DNA of 64,000 nt from contig CM034546.1 in assembly GCA_020055645.1 (NCBI GenBank), forward strand, positions 43,710,001-43,774,000, read 5' to 3'. The DNA is from Tomocerus qinae. Its lineage: Eukaryota; Arthropoda; Collembola; Entomobryomorpha; Tomoceridae. A program made the position numbers and the translations under genes. This document shows, piece by piece, positions 1 through 12,744 of the stretch; the first letter of the stretch is position 1, and the number at the start of each line of letters is the position of its first letter. The notes below the pieces were generated by a model, which was given only the letters and a program-made list of their open reading frames with translations, was not told the origin of the DNA and made no database searches.

Positions 1-2103
1 CAGCCTTTTACAAGTAGAAGTATACGAAATAAGCAATGTTGATGTCACTAACATAATCAACCATTTATTTGACTTCGTAAATTAGATAGAATTTTTCTTT
101 TAGAGAAAGGAGCCTATCGCTTATTTATTGGTGCTTAGGACGCTGCTTTAGCTGTGCGCTAAAATACCGCATTCTGCACCTGTTGCAAATAATGAATCTC
201 TAAAAAAAGTCACCTATTTATATTTTATTCTCTACCAAGAAATTGTCCACCAACTATGTAAATGATCGGTTACTTTTATAATAGAAAATGCGAAATGTTC
301 CACTTCTTTCATTTCCCACTCGAAACCATATGGCTACGAGTATTAACTATAGGCTTAAATATCGGCATGTATATATCTGCCCTGATTATAACAATTTGGA
401 AAAATACATCTTTGTACAATCGGAATCGGAACTTGTGACGTGGCTTATTTTATGTGGTAAGGATAATTAGATTCTGATATTTATCCTTTTCTTGTTTGCA
501 ATTTTAGTTGACCACTTTATCTTTTTGTTTTAATGTATAGGATAGGATGGGGATTTATACTCTGAAGTTGGCTCAAAGGTACATCCGGAATGTTTACAAG
601 ATCATTACAAGAAGAGGGCAACTAGAGAACCTGGAGATCGCTGGCGTTTTATGTGAGTTTACCCCTCACAACCTTGCCTTATTTCATCAAGGGTGCTCAC
701 TCCAAGTGGTTAGTGCAGGAATAGGAAGGCAGAGCTTAGGAAAGGAAGCAGAAGCGGTTAGAACAGAAGACTGTTAAGGTACATCCCAATTACGGGCATT
801 TCTCCTATCTGACCAGACAGTTAGCGGAGAGTAGGGAAAACCATTGCATATTAGTAATGTAACTACTAACAGCTGTGGAGAAAAACCCACTCCATGTACC
901 AATGTCCCAAGCCAGTGACAGGATTCGAACCACACCAACAGACCAAGGTGGCTTGGTTTTGTTTTTGATGTATATTAAATAGTACAACAATAATATAAGT
1001 AATAAAATAATACAAATATCAATATTTGCTTCAATTTAATTAGTGCATAAATTATTTTGGACAGTTTTGTGCACCTGTTAGGCAGAATTCAAATATGGAA
1101 GCGTTTTAATCATCAAACTGACACCCTACGATATAGGGAGTTCACCCACATATCGGCAAAGGTTAAAACTTTAATTAATTTAAAATCTTGGGCCATGCGG
1201 GTTAATTAATGCGTAGAATACAAATATGGTGACTACTTTGTTTGTCACATTGAACTCGCCCCATAAAAGGGGGGAACGCCCCTATTTTGACAAATGTAAA
1301 ACGTTTTAATTAAATTAAAATATTGGACGCAATAGTGTAATGTATACATACAATCCCAATATGGTGACTGCTATCTTGTAACACCGATCTTGCATGACAT
1401 AGGGGGTTTACCCTCAAATCGGGAAATATAAGTCTTTTTAATTGACTTAACTCTGCTACCCTGACGAGGTAATTAAACACGTGGATACTTATTTAACTTA
1501 AACCCCCTCAATAATTGAATTCCACGTGTTTGATTAGCCCATAGGGTTCGATGAAATATCTTAATTCAAAGTTTTTATATTTGCCGATATGCTGGCGAGT
1601 TGTTCCAATACCGGGAATTCTCATTTCCCGCCGATGCATGAGTCCTCTGCTTTTATTGCAAAAAACCTACGAACCATACTACTGCTACCTATATACTCCC
1701 TATTTTTCGACATCAAGTAAACACTAAAAGTGATAAATTAAATTGACTCTTTTAAAAAGGAGGTAAGTATTCGACTGGGCAAGACATTGACATTGGTTCT
1801 GGCATGTTTCAGAAGTCAAGAAAGCGAGGGGAAACCATGCAAAGTTCAAAACAGAAAGAGGAATTTCACTTCTTCAGTTCTGCAGATTAAGTTCTGCAGA
1901 TCACTAAAAATTTATTATCGTTTTTCAATATTACGTGATGCTTTATTCCAGGCGCGCTAAAATGACGCATTTAAAACAAGTCAATATTATTGGTTAGACA
2001 AAAAATATTTTAAATATTATACTTCAATAAAATGAACACTTGCATGCATTTAGGTATTAGTTACTGGGAAATAAAATTAACAATATTACATGACATACAA
2101 ACT
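1..2103. other. Gene-free flank, partly segmentally duplicated
   Basis: I see no convincing gene here. The first ~70 bases resemble 4861-4935, and 1600-1880 resembles 4490-4800, in the same order relative to the neighbouring 7TM gene. This stretch is therefore probably a decayed duplicate of the flank upstream of that gene. Short open frames at 288-470 and 547-777 have no recognisable domain and no splice support. Confidence 0.55.
1085..1470. repeat. Imperfect tandem repeat, about 130 bp, three units
   Basis: Three degenerate units start near 1090, 1219 and 1354. Each carries an AATATGG motif, a stretch like ATAGGGGGTTTACCC, an ATCGG motif, and then a TTTTAATTAA-rich tail. Unit spacing is about 128-135 bp. 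No coding potential is seen. Confidence 0.6.
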
Positions 2104-3487
2104 TTAGCGGAATGTTAAAATAGCCTGCATTGTACCCAAACTAATGGAATATATGAATTTCATTAGTTTGTTTCTCCTTATAATAGAAAATTGACCGATG
2201 CAAAATTTACATGGTTGAGAAGATTTACCAAATTTTTAAAAAATCCGTTTATCGTAATTAGAAATATTAGGAATTGATCTGCTTTTCCAAGACTGGATAC
2301 ATGAGGATGACGATTCAAATACTATGGAAGTCGTGAAGAGTGCTATTATCCAGATAGTAGACATTAAGATAGTCCATAGTAAAAGCAACAGAAACTTGGT
2401 ATCTTCCAGCTGAGAATGATGCAGGATGAGCAAATAGTTAGCCAAGTACAATTCTCTCTTGAATAAGAAGTTGCAAGCGAAGAAAAAGTTATTGTACACA
2501 CTATTAGCATCGAGAACGATTAGCTGCAATAGGCGATAGATTTTGGGTATATTTTTCGAATCTCTGAATGTATCTTCCGTTCGGTACATTTTTCTGCACA
2601 AACTATAATGCAATACAATTCTGTAGTTAGGTTTCATATTATATTACCCCTACATGTCGAATAATTAATTTTAATGCTGAATTGAATAAAATTACCTCAA
2701 CTCGTCAAAGTATAATTTGAAATTTGGACAACACAAAAGTCCAATTGCCACATGAAACAGGGCTAATCCAAATCCGCAAAATGAGAACCAAAAATGGAGT
2801 AAGCCCAAAAGCGTAAAGTAGATATAGTTGAAGTTGTCAGGATCTAGTAGTGACGTTATGAATAAAGGGTCGAATGGAATTATGAATATTACACTGCCAA
2901 ATACGATTGGATATATGACAGCAACCAAAACACCCAAAAAGAGTAATACGTCCACAATCTCAATTCTGCTTCGATATTTCCTTTTAAAATATTTCTCTAA
3001 TAAAAAGAATAATAGTATGGTTTTAATTAATTGTTATCAAAAGCAATACTTACAGTTTACATTTCATGAGATTTATATATTCTTATAATTAACATTTACA
3101 TTTAGTTATTTAGGTTGTTAACTTACTGCGCCAATGACAGAATGTTTTAAACATGACATTACCAGTTGCGATTATTGTTTCCCTCTTAGACATTGTTACG
3201 TGGATAGCGACCACGGGAATAGCTATTCCTAAGACAAAGACGTAACTCACACAAGCAGATATGATGTCTCCGTGTAATGTCTCACGCACAGCTCTGGCTA
3301 GTAGATAAACCCAATAAATGTGTGTATACAGTACAAACAGATGCCACTTCAACCTGATCCATTTGTTTGTAGACCATTCTAAATGTTTTTGAGGACAGTT
3401 TGAGTTCCAATGAAATGCCAAACCTCCTGAGATGTTGCCCCATTTCAAGTACCACGAAAATATAGCTTTTGAAATACCTGTTACCAT
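2104..3487 (-). pseudogene. 7TM gustatory/odorant-receptor-like gene, copy 1, premature stop
   Basis: Minus strand, three exons: 3127-3487, 2696-2996 and 2104-2593, with GT..AG borders and phases 1 and 2. These are exactly the 361/301/490-nt exon lengths of the two other copies in this window. The product is strongly hydrophobic, with helix pairs in each exon, and the family ends in a conserved block with SLGTM. In exon 3 the lysine codon that follows the IF motif in the other copies is TAA at 2236-2238. The last ~43 residues, including SLGTM, would be lost, although that sequence is still present and in frame downstream. I call it a probable pseudogene, or a C-terminally truncated receptor if expressed. 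Assignment to the arthropod chemoreceptor (Gr/Or-like) superfamily is inferred from length (383 residues in intact copies), topology and clustering, not from a diagnostic motif. Confidence 0.7.
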
Positions 3488-6400
3488 TTTTAAATTGTTA
3501 TTGTCATGTCCGCTATTTATTCACAATTAGCTTTTTTAAATAAAATAATCAATAAAATAACTTTGCGACGTATTTTGTGTTGATGAATAGGTATATTAAT
3601 AAATGTTTAAAATATCTATCCACCAAGTTTAAAAGTATTTAATGGAGTATAATATTATGTCTGACTTTAAAGGAATTCAATAGTGGAATACATTGTTTAC
3701 TCAAGAAATATTAAAAAGCAACTCAAACATATTGGCATTTTACTATATCGAATTCCTACATGTAAAGGGCCGGCCGGTTTAGCAATGTTCCAGGAATTCG
3801 TAGACATTGGAAAGGTGGACACAGTGAAATTCCATTTACTTTACTATAAAGAAGAAAATACCCAACTCTCCAAGACACTAAAATATTCATTATCCATTTT
3901 TATGACAAGGCCTGGTAAAGTCTAGTCTTGCCTAAACGAATGAGTCCGTGTTAGTATCACATTACCAAGGGATCCAGTCCCGGGAATTTCCAGCCTCGAG
4001 AAATTTCTGTAAAATTTACCGATTTAATATTTAACCAATTGTAAATTTTATCGACCTTTTTAATATTTTAGCAAATTCAAATGTTCCAAAAACTATTGAA
4101 AAAATACACGGTGACATGGTGAGAATGCCAGAAAGTCTTGAAAAAATATTAAGAGATAAGTAAAACTCATAATTTTGCAATTTTCTTCAAAAAAACTCTC
4201 CGTTTGCATAAAAAATACGATAAAATGGCACTTTCAACCATTTTTCTTGACATGTCAAAAGGTAATCTAACATTGAATAGCACTTCACTCCTAAGTCAAC
4301 AATACTTGTGATACTTCCATTTCCATACTTCCGTATTTATTTCCGGAATAAATATAAACATAAACTGACATTGGTTGAAATGAGGCGATAATAGTATACA
4401 TATTTTAAACTATGTTTAAGGACATTAAAATAATGAAAATATTCAACCTTTTAAAATTAAAATTTGGTAATTTATGAAATAGTTCTAGTACCGGTATTTT
4501 TTGTTTCCCTGGACTGGACAAAACTGTCCGAGACTGATTCCCATGCTTTTGTTGCAAATATCCATACTCCTAAAACTATATACTATACTTCTATTATTCG
4601 GCACCAAGTCAAAACTCAAACAATAAAATATTACTCCAAAGGTAATATATTAAATCGATTTCTTTATACAGTAAGTGGGGGAACGATTGAGTTAGACAGG
4701 GGCAATGGTTCTGGTATATTCCAGAATTTAAGAAAGTAAAGGGAGACCATGCGAAGGTGATGCAGTGGGGTTCCACTTACTTATACCTACTAACGAAATA
4801 CATTAGGCAACAAAACAATTAGTATCCCATTTTAGATGATCTTAAGATGAGGTATGAAATCCAGCCTTTACAGCAGAGGTAGTCTGAAGTACGTACTGTT
4901 GATGTCACTTTCACTATCATAAACAACCATTTATACAAATTCAGTCAAAAATAATATGCTGAGTAAACATTATTATCTCTGGAAGTAGTTGGAGTAAGCC
5001 CTACCTATGCCATGTTCACATAATAAAATAAAATCAACCACTTCTACATTTAAATGATAATCTAGCCATTAAGCTTAAATAGTTGGCTGAAATATTATAG
5101 GTGGAAGATTTTATGGGTTATCAATTCTTTCTTTGATTTGAAGTACAAGTTCATTTACGTGACATGATTCAATTCAATTTGTGAAACAACAATGCTACCT
5201 GCGATATGTAATAAACAATCATATTCTTTCCGCGTTTTATTAACATCATTAAAATCTTTTAAAGAAACTTTAATATCTAGTTTAAGATTCTTTTATAAAA
5301 TCAAATATTATTTCTTAGGAATCTAAAGGTGGAATAAATTGTAAACTCCGGATGTATCAATGTCGCTTATACATATGAAATAAAATTATATAAAATGGCT
5401 CAAACATCTTGGTATTTTACTACATCGTATTCCTACATGTAAAAGGTCGGCTGGGTTAGGAAATATTGTTTATGCTCCAGAAATTCGCAATAATACTTGA
5501 GAAAAACGTAAACCGTGGGAAGGTGCACACTGTGGACTTCCATATACTTTATTAAGGAGAATATGCCGAACGCCTCAGGAAACTAAAATATTCATTATGA
5601 CATGACGGGTAAAGACCAGTCTTGTCTAATGGAATAAGCCATACTATCATGTCTAAGTTATTGCTAAGGGATCCATCCCCCAGGAATTCCAAAGTTAGAA
5701 ATCCCAGTCCAGAGAAATTCTTGTAAAATGAAGCATTATATTGGACGAAACTTTACATCTTTTAAGATATTTTCAACGTTACCCATATATAATATTCTAT
5801 ACTTGAGAAGCATTAGAAACTTATATTTCTACTACTGTCAATTTAATTTAATACTTGCATTGAAACACAAAATTTAAGTACTTTTAACACATCGTCATAT
5901 ATGTAATACATAGTATGGATTGTTTACTAAATTTGAATTGATTCGTTCAATCAAATTGTAAATTAGTAAAATCTATTTGACCAATTGTAAATTTTACAGA
6001 TCTCTTTAGCAAATTCAAATGTGCTAAAAGCACTTAGCTTTCAGCACTAAAAGCACCAAAAGTTTTCCCGTGAATGAACAAAATTGTCCGACTTTGAGCC
6101 GTCATCTGCTTTTATTGGAACGAGCCATATGTACTACAGAGCTACTTTCTATATATATAAGAATTCACCGTAAATGTAAATGTCATAAATATCTTAATTT
6201 GAGGGATTAGAAAATACACACATCGTAACTTACGGAACGATTGAATCTCAATCCACTTTCTGTTTTGTGTACAAAATAGTGTCAGTGCCAAAACCAAAAA
6301 AGTAGATTTAGGATACTTGGTACAACAAAAATGATGATTCTCATTAATGACTTAAAGCCAAAATTCCAGGTTATATCTCAATTCACAGGGCAGTTCAAAT

Positions 6401-6779
6401 TGCAGATATGAAATGATGTGGTGTTTTTTATAAAGTGCACAAAAGGGCATAATTTTAGTAATTGAAAGCCTGTTAGGAACAACCAGATATCTCGTAACTA
6501 GTTTAGTAACTATGAAAACAAATTTGAAAATTATGAAAAATACATACGGGGGGTGAAAATAATGTGCACCACTCCCCTATTAACACCCGAATTTTACACT
6601 TATTTATTTTTATTGGAATATGTCAATCCGTAGTTTACCACCACAAGCCATATCAGAAAGCTCGCCCAAATTAGAGTGACGGAGAACTTTAATATTATTT
6701 CTGCTTTGACTGCCTTAATGAAGACAAATTTACCTTAGGACATAGTTGTATTGAGGGATGGGCTTTTCGGGCTCGCGAT
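3488..6779. other. Gene-free region with decayed duplicated flanks
   Basis: No supported gene. Two duplicated modules can be followed. Module A occurs at 1600-1880, 4490-4800 and, shorter, 6060-6250; it carries fragments such as TTTATTG and, in the longer copies, ACCATGC. Module B occurs at 3685-3990, 5340-5700 and 10225-10470, with fragments like CCTACATGTAAAGG and a diverged ACACTGTGGACTTCCA block. They lie beside 7TM gene copies, so they look like the flanks of old tandem duplications whose gene bodies have been lost or scattered. The 3683-3925 and 4464-4739 open frames fall inside these modules and are not conserved as proteins. Confidence 0.5.
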
Positions 6780-8300
6780 GCCCCCCCCCCGAAATCCAAG
6801 ATAAAAGATTTTCTTCTCAAGATAGCAATTTCTCGCTCCGAGCGATTCTTTGCAATTTTTACCCCATTTTCACGTTACGCGCGAATATATATTTAAGATA
6901 TATATCACGGAAAAACAACAGAGGGTGAAAGGTGTTTTTTTCTAGACCCGAAAGTCAATGTAGCCGAAGGTTGGGGGACATGACGTACAGTTTACAGTTA
7001 TCAAGGAGTCTCCGGTAACATACGGGTAACCATATACGTCACATGTTTAATACATGCCGGGCAACAGACATGATGAAAACCGAATTTTACCAATTTTTTA
7101 ATTCGGTTTTCATGTCAATTGCCCGTTATGTATTAAACAGGTGACGTTTGTGTAAATCCATTTTTAAATGGGCTCGACTAAGCCTTCAGAATTTAGTCCC
7201 CCTAGCCATGCATGAGTACGGCGACTAAATTCTGAATGCTTAGGTGAAAATTGGACCATATATAAATGGTGTTACACATATGGTTACCCGCATGTCACCG
7301 GAGTTGACCGGAGTCCTACTCCGTGATAACTGTAAACTGTATATTATGTCCCCCAACCTTCGGCTACATTTTACTTTGACTTTCGGGTTTAGAACAAAAG
7401 GGCCTTTCATCCTCCGTTTTTCCGTGATTTATATGAAATGTTAGCCCCCCGAAACCCAGTTCTGCAAAGGTGTTTGCCGTAGGATTTGTTAGTTTTCAGT
7501 ATTTTATCGGGGTTTTTCCATGTACACAGAGGTGAAATACGAATGCAGTCTGAGAAAATGATTTTTGAAGGCTATAAATTCAAAATTGTCATTATTTTCT
7601 AAAGACTTTTGGCTGCGTTTATTTCAAAATTATTTGACCTTAAGGCGATTTTTATTTATTTGCACTATTAGGTGAACACAATGTACTAATATTATATCAT
7701 TGCATTTATATCTTTCTTGGATCGAAATTCATTGAAAAACAGAGGGGGTAGGTAATTTTTTCAGGCGTTCTGACAGCCAAACTAAAATGGGGCCGATGAT
7801 TAGAGTTTTTGGTTTTTAGGTATTTCTCTTACCCGCTAACTTTTCAATGGAACTCAGTTGGCATCCGGGCAACCAAGTATGTCACCTGTAAGACGTAAAA
7901 ACCGAAAAATTCTAATCATCGGCTTCATTTTAGTTAGTGGCTGTCGGGACGCCTGAAAAAATAACCAACTCCCTCTGTTTTTCGATGGAGCGAATTGCTT
8001 ATATTAGCCCTTCAGTGAGGTATTGTCTGAAGTCTGAATTAGTCCAGCCAATCAGTAAAATGAAAAGCCTATCGACATGAACAAATTTTTTTGGAATTTT
8101 TTTTTGGAAATACATCAAGTTTTGTCTGTATTAAAGGCTTTGGCATATGAGTTTTGAGCCTGAACGTATACAAAACTGGGTTTCGGGGGGAGGGCAACAT
8201 TTCATATAGATATCTTAAATATATTCGAAAATCTTAGCATTTTTGACGAAAATGAGTCTAAAACGGTCTAAAAATTGCGAAGAATCGCAAAATTTTTATT
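6780..8300. mobile_element. Palindromic foldback (inverted-repeat) mosaic
   Basis: Several nested inverted repeats lie end to end. The outer arms pair near 6845-6900 and 8200-8290 (TTGCAATTTTTA against TAAAAATTGC). A left palindrome pairs about 6780-7035 with 7240-7450 and contains smaller hairpins at 7035-7150 and 7180-7245. A right palindrome pairs about 7735-7830 with 7885-7990. A poly-C run sits at the left edge (6781-6790). No transposase frame is visible, so it would be non-autonomous. The open frame at 7244-7444 is only a palindrome arm. I could not define target duplications. Confidence 0.65.
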
Positions 8301-8667
8301 ATGCATACTGCCATTAGTATTTCTCATTTCCTTCAAATTCAATGCGTTTGAAAGTGGCGAAAGGATTGACAGACTGCGATTCTATTAGCTCGTCCCGTCG
8401 GGTGGCTTGAACTTGAATATGATTGACTGAACGAAGCAATGGAAATGGCAATGGGTATAATGTTTTTTAATATTTCTCCAAGGGAATAGCAAAACATAAA
8501 TATAAATGTGGGCAAAATAATATTTTTTCCTACCCTGTATTTAAATTGTGCAATTATTTTGCAAATTTTATTGTTTACGAAAAACTGCTCCGAGATATCT
8601 TGTTACTCGTAAAAGGCTTTCAATTATTGCCACTTGTCAAATAAAGCTAAACATAAATTAAGAAACC

Positions 8668-10067
8668 TTACCCAAATGTTAAAATAGCCTCCATAGTACC
8701 TAAACTAACAGAATATATGAATTTGATTATTTTGTTTCGCCTTATAATCGAAAAATGACCGATACACATTTTACATGTTGAACAGGATTTAGTAAATTTC
8801 TTGAAAATGACTTTTTCGTCATTAGAACGATGAGAAACTAAACAGTATTTCCAAGACTTGATACATGAGGATGACGATTCAAATACCATTGACGTCGTGG
8901 AGAGTACTATCGTCCAGCCAAAAGACATTAAGATAGCCCACAGTACAAGCATCAGAAACCTACCAGTTTCCATCTGAGAATGATGCAGGATGAGCAAGTA
9001 GTTAGCCAAGTACAGTTGCCTCTTGAATAAGAAGTTGCAAGTGAAGCAATAAACATTGTACACGCTATTGGCATCGAGGATGAGTAGCTGTAATAATCGA
9101 TAGATTTTGGGTCTATGTTTCGAATCTCTAAATGTATCTTCCGTTCGGTACATTTTTCTGCCAAAACTGCAATAGAATTGCAATCAGTAATTAGGTTTTA
9201 TAATATGTATATTATTATGTATGGGTCAAATAATTAATTCTTGTTCAAGTTGGGTAAAGTTACCTCAATTCGTCAAAGAAAACTTTGAAAGTAGGGCAAC
9301 ACAGAAGTGCCAGGGCCACATGAAATAATCCTAATCCAAATCCGCAAAATGCGAACCAAATATGTAGTGTGGCTATTATCGTGAAGTAGAAATAGTTGAA
9401 GTCAGCAGGGTCAAGTAGTGACGTTATGAATATTGAGTCGAATGGAATAATGAATATTACGCTTCCAAATATGATTGGATACGTGACGGCAACCAGAAAC
9501 CCCAGTAAGAGGAATACGTCTTCCAACTCAATTCTGTTTCGGTATTTTCTTTTAAAATAGGCTTCTAATAAAAATAAAAATATTATTATGTTTAATATCT
9601 TAAGCCACTAAAGATACTCTACATTTTACATCTAATTGACATGGTTTATTAAGTGATAGCAATAAATACCTCTTATTACTTATAATAAACAAAGTTGTTT
9701 ACTTACTGCGGCATTTAGAGAGTGTACTAAATATGACGTTGCCAACCCTTATTATCGTATTCCTCTTGAATATTGTAGTGTGGATAATGACCAATATAGT
9801 AGCAATTCCTAAAACAAGGATGTAACCCACACAAGCAGAAATAGTGTCATCGTGAAATGTCTCATAGACAGCTCTGGCCAGTAAATAAAACCAATAAATG
9901 TGTGTGTACAGAACAAAGAGATACCATTTTAACCTGACCCATTTGTTTGTAGACCAATCAAATTGGTTCCCAGGACAGTCTGAATTCCAATGAAAAGGAA
10001 CACCTCCCCAGAAATTGCCCCATTTCACATACCACGACAATATATTTTTCGAAATGGCTTTTGTCAT
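8668..10067 (-). CDS. 7TM gustatory/odorant-receptor-like protein, copy 2
   Basis: Minus strand, three exons: 9707-10067, 9264-9564 and 8668-9157, giving 1152 nt and 383 residues. Donors read A|GTAAGT and AG|GTAACT; acceptors end TTAG and GCAG. Exon 1 encodes a conserved WSTNKW segment followed by two long helices. Exon 2 encodes two more around a conserved IPFD motif. Exon 3 encodes YRTEDT, the helix following YLANYLLILHH, and a final SLGTM block. Length and helix pattern fit an arthropod 7TM chemoreceptor that would act as a ligand-gated channel in sensory-neuron membrane. No signal peptide is seen, as expected. The reading frame is intact, so this is the best complete minus-strand copy. 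The exact subfamily (Gr, Or-like or a lineage-specific 7TM family) is not decided by the sequence alone. Confidence 0.8.
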
Positions 10068-11825
10068 TGTCCAATTTAGGTGAACGAAACTATTTGCAAT
10101 GGCAATTAGATGAAATAATTAGTTAAACGATTTTCAGACGAAATAGTTAACGATAAGCTATTTGAATGGATACTTGAAACTGTTATTATTCTCTGTAGAC
10201 AATTGTAAGAGCCTAAAGGAGTTCAACATTTGACTAAATTGCAAACTGTGGAGACATCAACATTACAGTCAACTATTTAAAACTCTGATATTTTAAACAA
10301 GTCAAAACAATTGGCATTGAACCAAATCGACCAAGTAAATCGACATGTAAAGGGACGGTTGGGTTAAGTATTTATTGATGCCTATGTTAATACTGTCGAC
10401 GTAGTATGGTGAACATAGTTCATGGAATGTGGCATGGGACTCCATTTATTCTATAAAGAAAAATATTTATCTTGGCAGATCACTAAAATATTTAATATCT
10501 CATTTCAATGTAGTATGTGGCTACATTCCAGTCACTCTAAAGTCAAAACTATTGGGATGGCTTTCTGGTATACTTGTCAATAACACATAAATGATCGGCT
10601 GGTCTGGTTATAGTTCTTACTTTACTAGGTACTAAAAATATCTTTGTAAACAAGCATGATAAAGAAAAGGTGAAAAAAGTCGGATTTCATTTTGTTTACA
10701 AAAATAATAATAACACTTACCTGATCAGAGCACTTAAATTTTCATCTATTTACTTATGGACATCAATTGCATTTTATTCAAAATTCAATTATTTGAATCA
10801 AGACATTAAAATTTTCCCCATTGCATTCACTGCATTTGTAATATTAATCCAAGTAAATGGGGAAAATGTGTCTCCGTTTGAATTTATAAAATTCGAGCAT
10901 GAAATTAGCTTTCTAAACGCGTCATGGTCTTATTTGCAAAATGTTATCAGCATCAGAGACATTCAGTGTTCAGAGTTCAGGTTAAACTATTCATGACATT
11001 TTTGGCTCGAGCGAAAAGTGATACCTTCCCACCTTTCGCTGGTCTGGGAACGGATCACAATTTTCAATGTATACATTTGTAACATTTATATTCTAACTAG
11101 CCGGTCACAGGACCTAGGCCCTGCTATAATTAAAGCTAGTGTGTATTCCTTGGGCAATATTGTACGATGAGAAGAAAGTATTTCTGATGCATAGCTTTTT
11201 CTAATCGAACTTTCCTTGGTTTCTCATTTAGTGGGTCGGCGTCGAAGATAGATATTTTGTATTAATAAGCGTAGGGACTTTTGTTTGAGAAAACTGTCCG
11301 TATCTCTGGACAGGGAGGAGGTACTTGGCAAGTGTATTGTCTTGTATCATAATTTCAACAATGTAAATGGCCAAATTTTAAATTTTTCGGCACATGAAAT
11401 AATAGGAACCTTAAGCAAACCGAAAGCTGGAAATATTTGCATACAGAACGCATGAACTGCTTTGGTATGAAATATACGGACTTGTTGGGAATTACCACAT
11501 TTAGGTGACGTAGATTGAGGTCTGCTTAGCTGCATTATCAGAGCGGCGAATTAACATACGATGATATAAACAAACATACCTACGGAATTTTTCACTGCGC
11601 AACACGAACAACACGATTATACTATAGAGTGATTACAAGTTTCTTCCTAGGGTGCATGGAATCCAGATTGTTGAAATGATAATTGACGAGCCCGTCAATA
11701 AACCCTGAAATGAAACTACAATGTTAAAATATTCACACAAAGGAATCTAGCTTATTTCTAATATAGATGCGATGATAATTAAAAAAGATAATTTTTTGCT
11801 TATATAGCAGCACCCCATACATTTT
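10068..11825. other. Mostly gene-free spacer
   Basis: It contains duplicated flank module B (10225-10470) and one open frame at 10670-10996 treated separately. From 11097 a short block (TAGCCGGTCACAGGACC) is shared, diverged, with about 42756. From 11685 a block beginning AGCCCGTCAATAAACCCTG recurs at 37792, suggesting a dispersed element. Nothing else is supported. Confidence 0.45.
10670..10996 (+). other. Uncertain open frame with a hydrophobic stretch
   Basis: A 108-codon frame contains a hydrophobic run (around IFPIAFTAFVILIQVNG) followed by a polar region with FLNASWSYLQN. That resembles a signal peptide plus the start of an ionotropic-receptor N-terminal domain. The codon before the hydrophobic run is ATT rather than ATG, and I find no downstream exons. 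It may be a lone exon remnant of a receptor gene or chance. Confidence 0.2.
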
Positions 11826-11830
11826 TACAA

Positions 11831-12010
11831 ATTTATTCGAAGGTGCTAGAATTTATTCGAAGGTGCTAGAATTTATTCGAGGGTGCTAGAATTTATTCGA
11901 AGGTGCTAGAATTTATTCGAAGGTGCTAGAATTTATTCGAAGGTGCTAGAATTTATTCGAAGGTGCTAGAATTTATTCGAAGGTGCTAGAATTTATTCGA
12001 AGGTGCTAGA
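11831..12010. repeat. 20-bp minisatellite, nine units
   Basis: Nine head-to-tail copies of the unit ATTTATTCGAAGGTGCTAGA, all identical except the third, where the A at unit position 11 is G (base 11881). The near-perfect array suggests recent expansion. A related 20-bp array is at 39181-39380. Confidence 0.97.
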
Positions 12011-12181
12011 ATTAAGCGTCAGTCTGGAAATTCCTGTACACGATAACAAATTCAGCTAGAGATTTAAAACTTTCAAGGTACGATCTACAGGTAAATAGAA
12101 CGGCAGAGTTCGTAACTGGGCAAAACCAGTCACACAGTCACACTCCCTTACGAAGGCAGAGGCTTAAAATTTAAAAATAAT

Positions 12182-12425
12182 TGAAAATCTATGCAACTGC
12201 AGTTCTATTCGTCCTAGGGCGTGAAATGACTCGATTGAAAGCTGACAGGTCCGCGGACACTACTAAATAGGTTACAACCTTTCTCTGATGGGAGAAGTGG
12301 GTGAAAAACATAAATTAACAAAAATTCGATGCTACTATATACAGCTCTATTCGTCCTACAAGGTCGTGATAGCACCATTGAAAGCTGACATGTCCCCGGA
12401 TACTACTAAACATTAAGTTACAGCA
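12182..12425. repeat. Two-copy repeat spaced about 144 bp
   Basis: Blocks at 12182-12285 and 12326-12425 share CTATTCGTCCTA, ATTGAAAGCTGACA and ACTACTAAA in the same order. No protein is encoded. The pair could be the internal part of a larger element that includes the minisatellite next to it. Confidence 0.6.
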
Positions 12426-12744
12426 TCACATGACAGGGCTTTGGCATCACCTTCTCTGCCGTTATATTTCCCTTTCGAAATGATTTATTCGTAATGCATT
12501 TATTTCATATCACTATACACAATTACTTTACAATAGCAACTTTCGAACCTTTCCGTATAAAATATTTACTGTACGATAAATGGCCAAGTATCAAATAGAA
12601 ATATGTTATAGACTGAGAGACATATCCGACTGAGATGGATATCATATCATGGCTATAGGCCGTGAAGGAATATTATTACTGTATTCAACAAGTTACATCA
12701 ATGAGAAACATGCTGGAACGTAACATAATAATAGAAAGCAGATA

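Noticed and set aside
921..931. GGATTCGAACC, the complement of a tRNA B box (GGTTCGAATCC)
   Set aside because: No A box or foldable cloverleaf could be found at the right distance on the minus strand, so neither a tRNA gene nor a tRNA-derived SINE is supported.
7244..7444. 66-codon open frame
   Set aside because: It lies entirely in one arm of a palindrome and shows no protein features.
11831..12010. Regular 20-bp array considered as CRISPR-like
   Set aside because: The units are directly abutting with no unique spacers, and the DNA is eukaryotic; it is a minisatellite.
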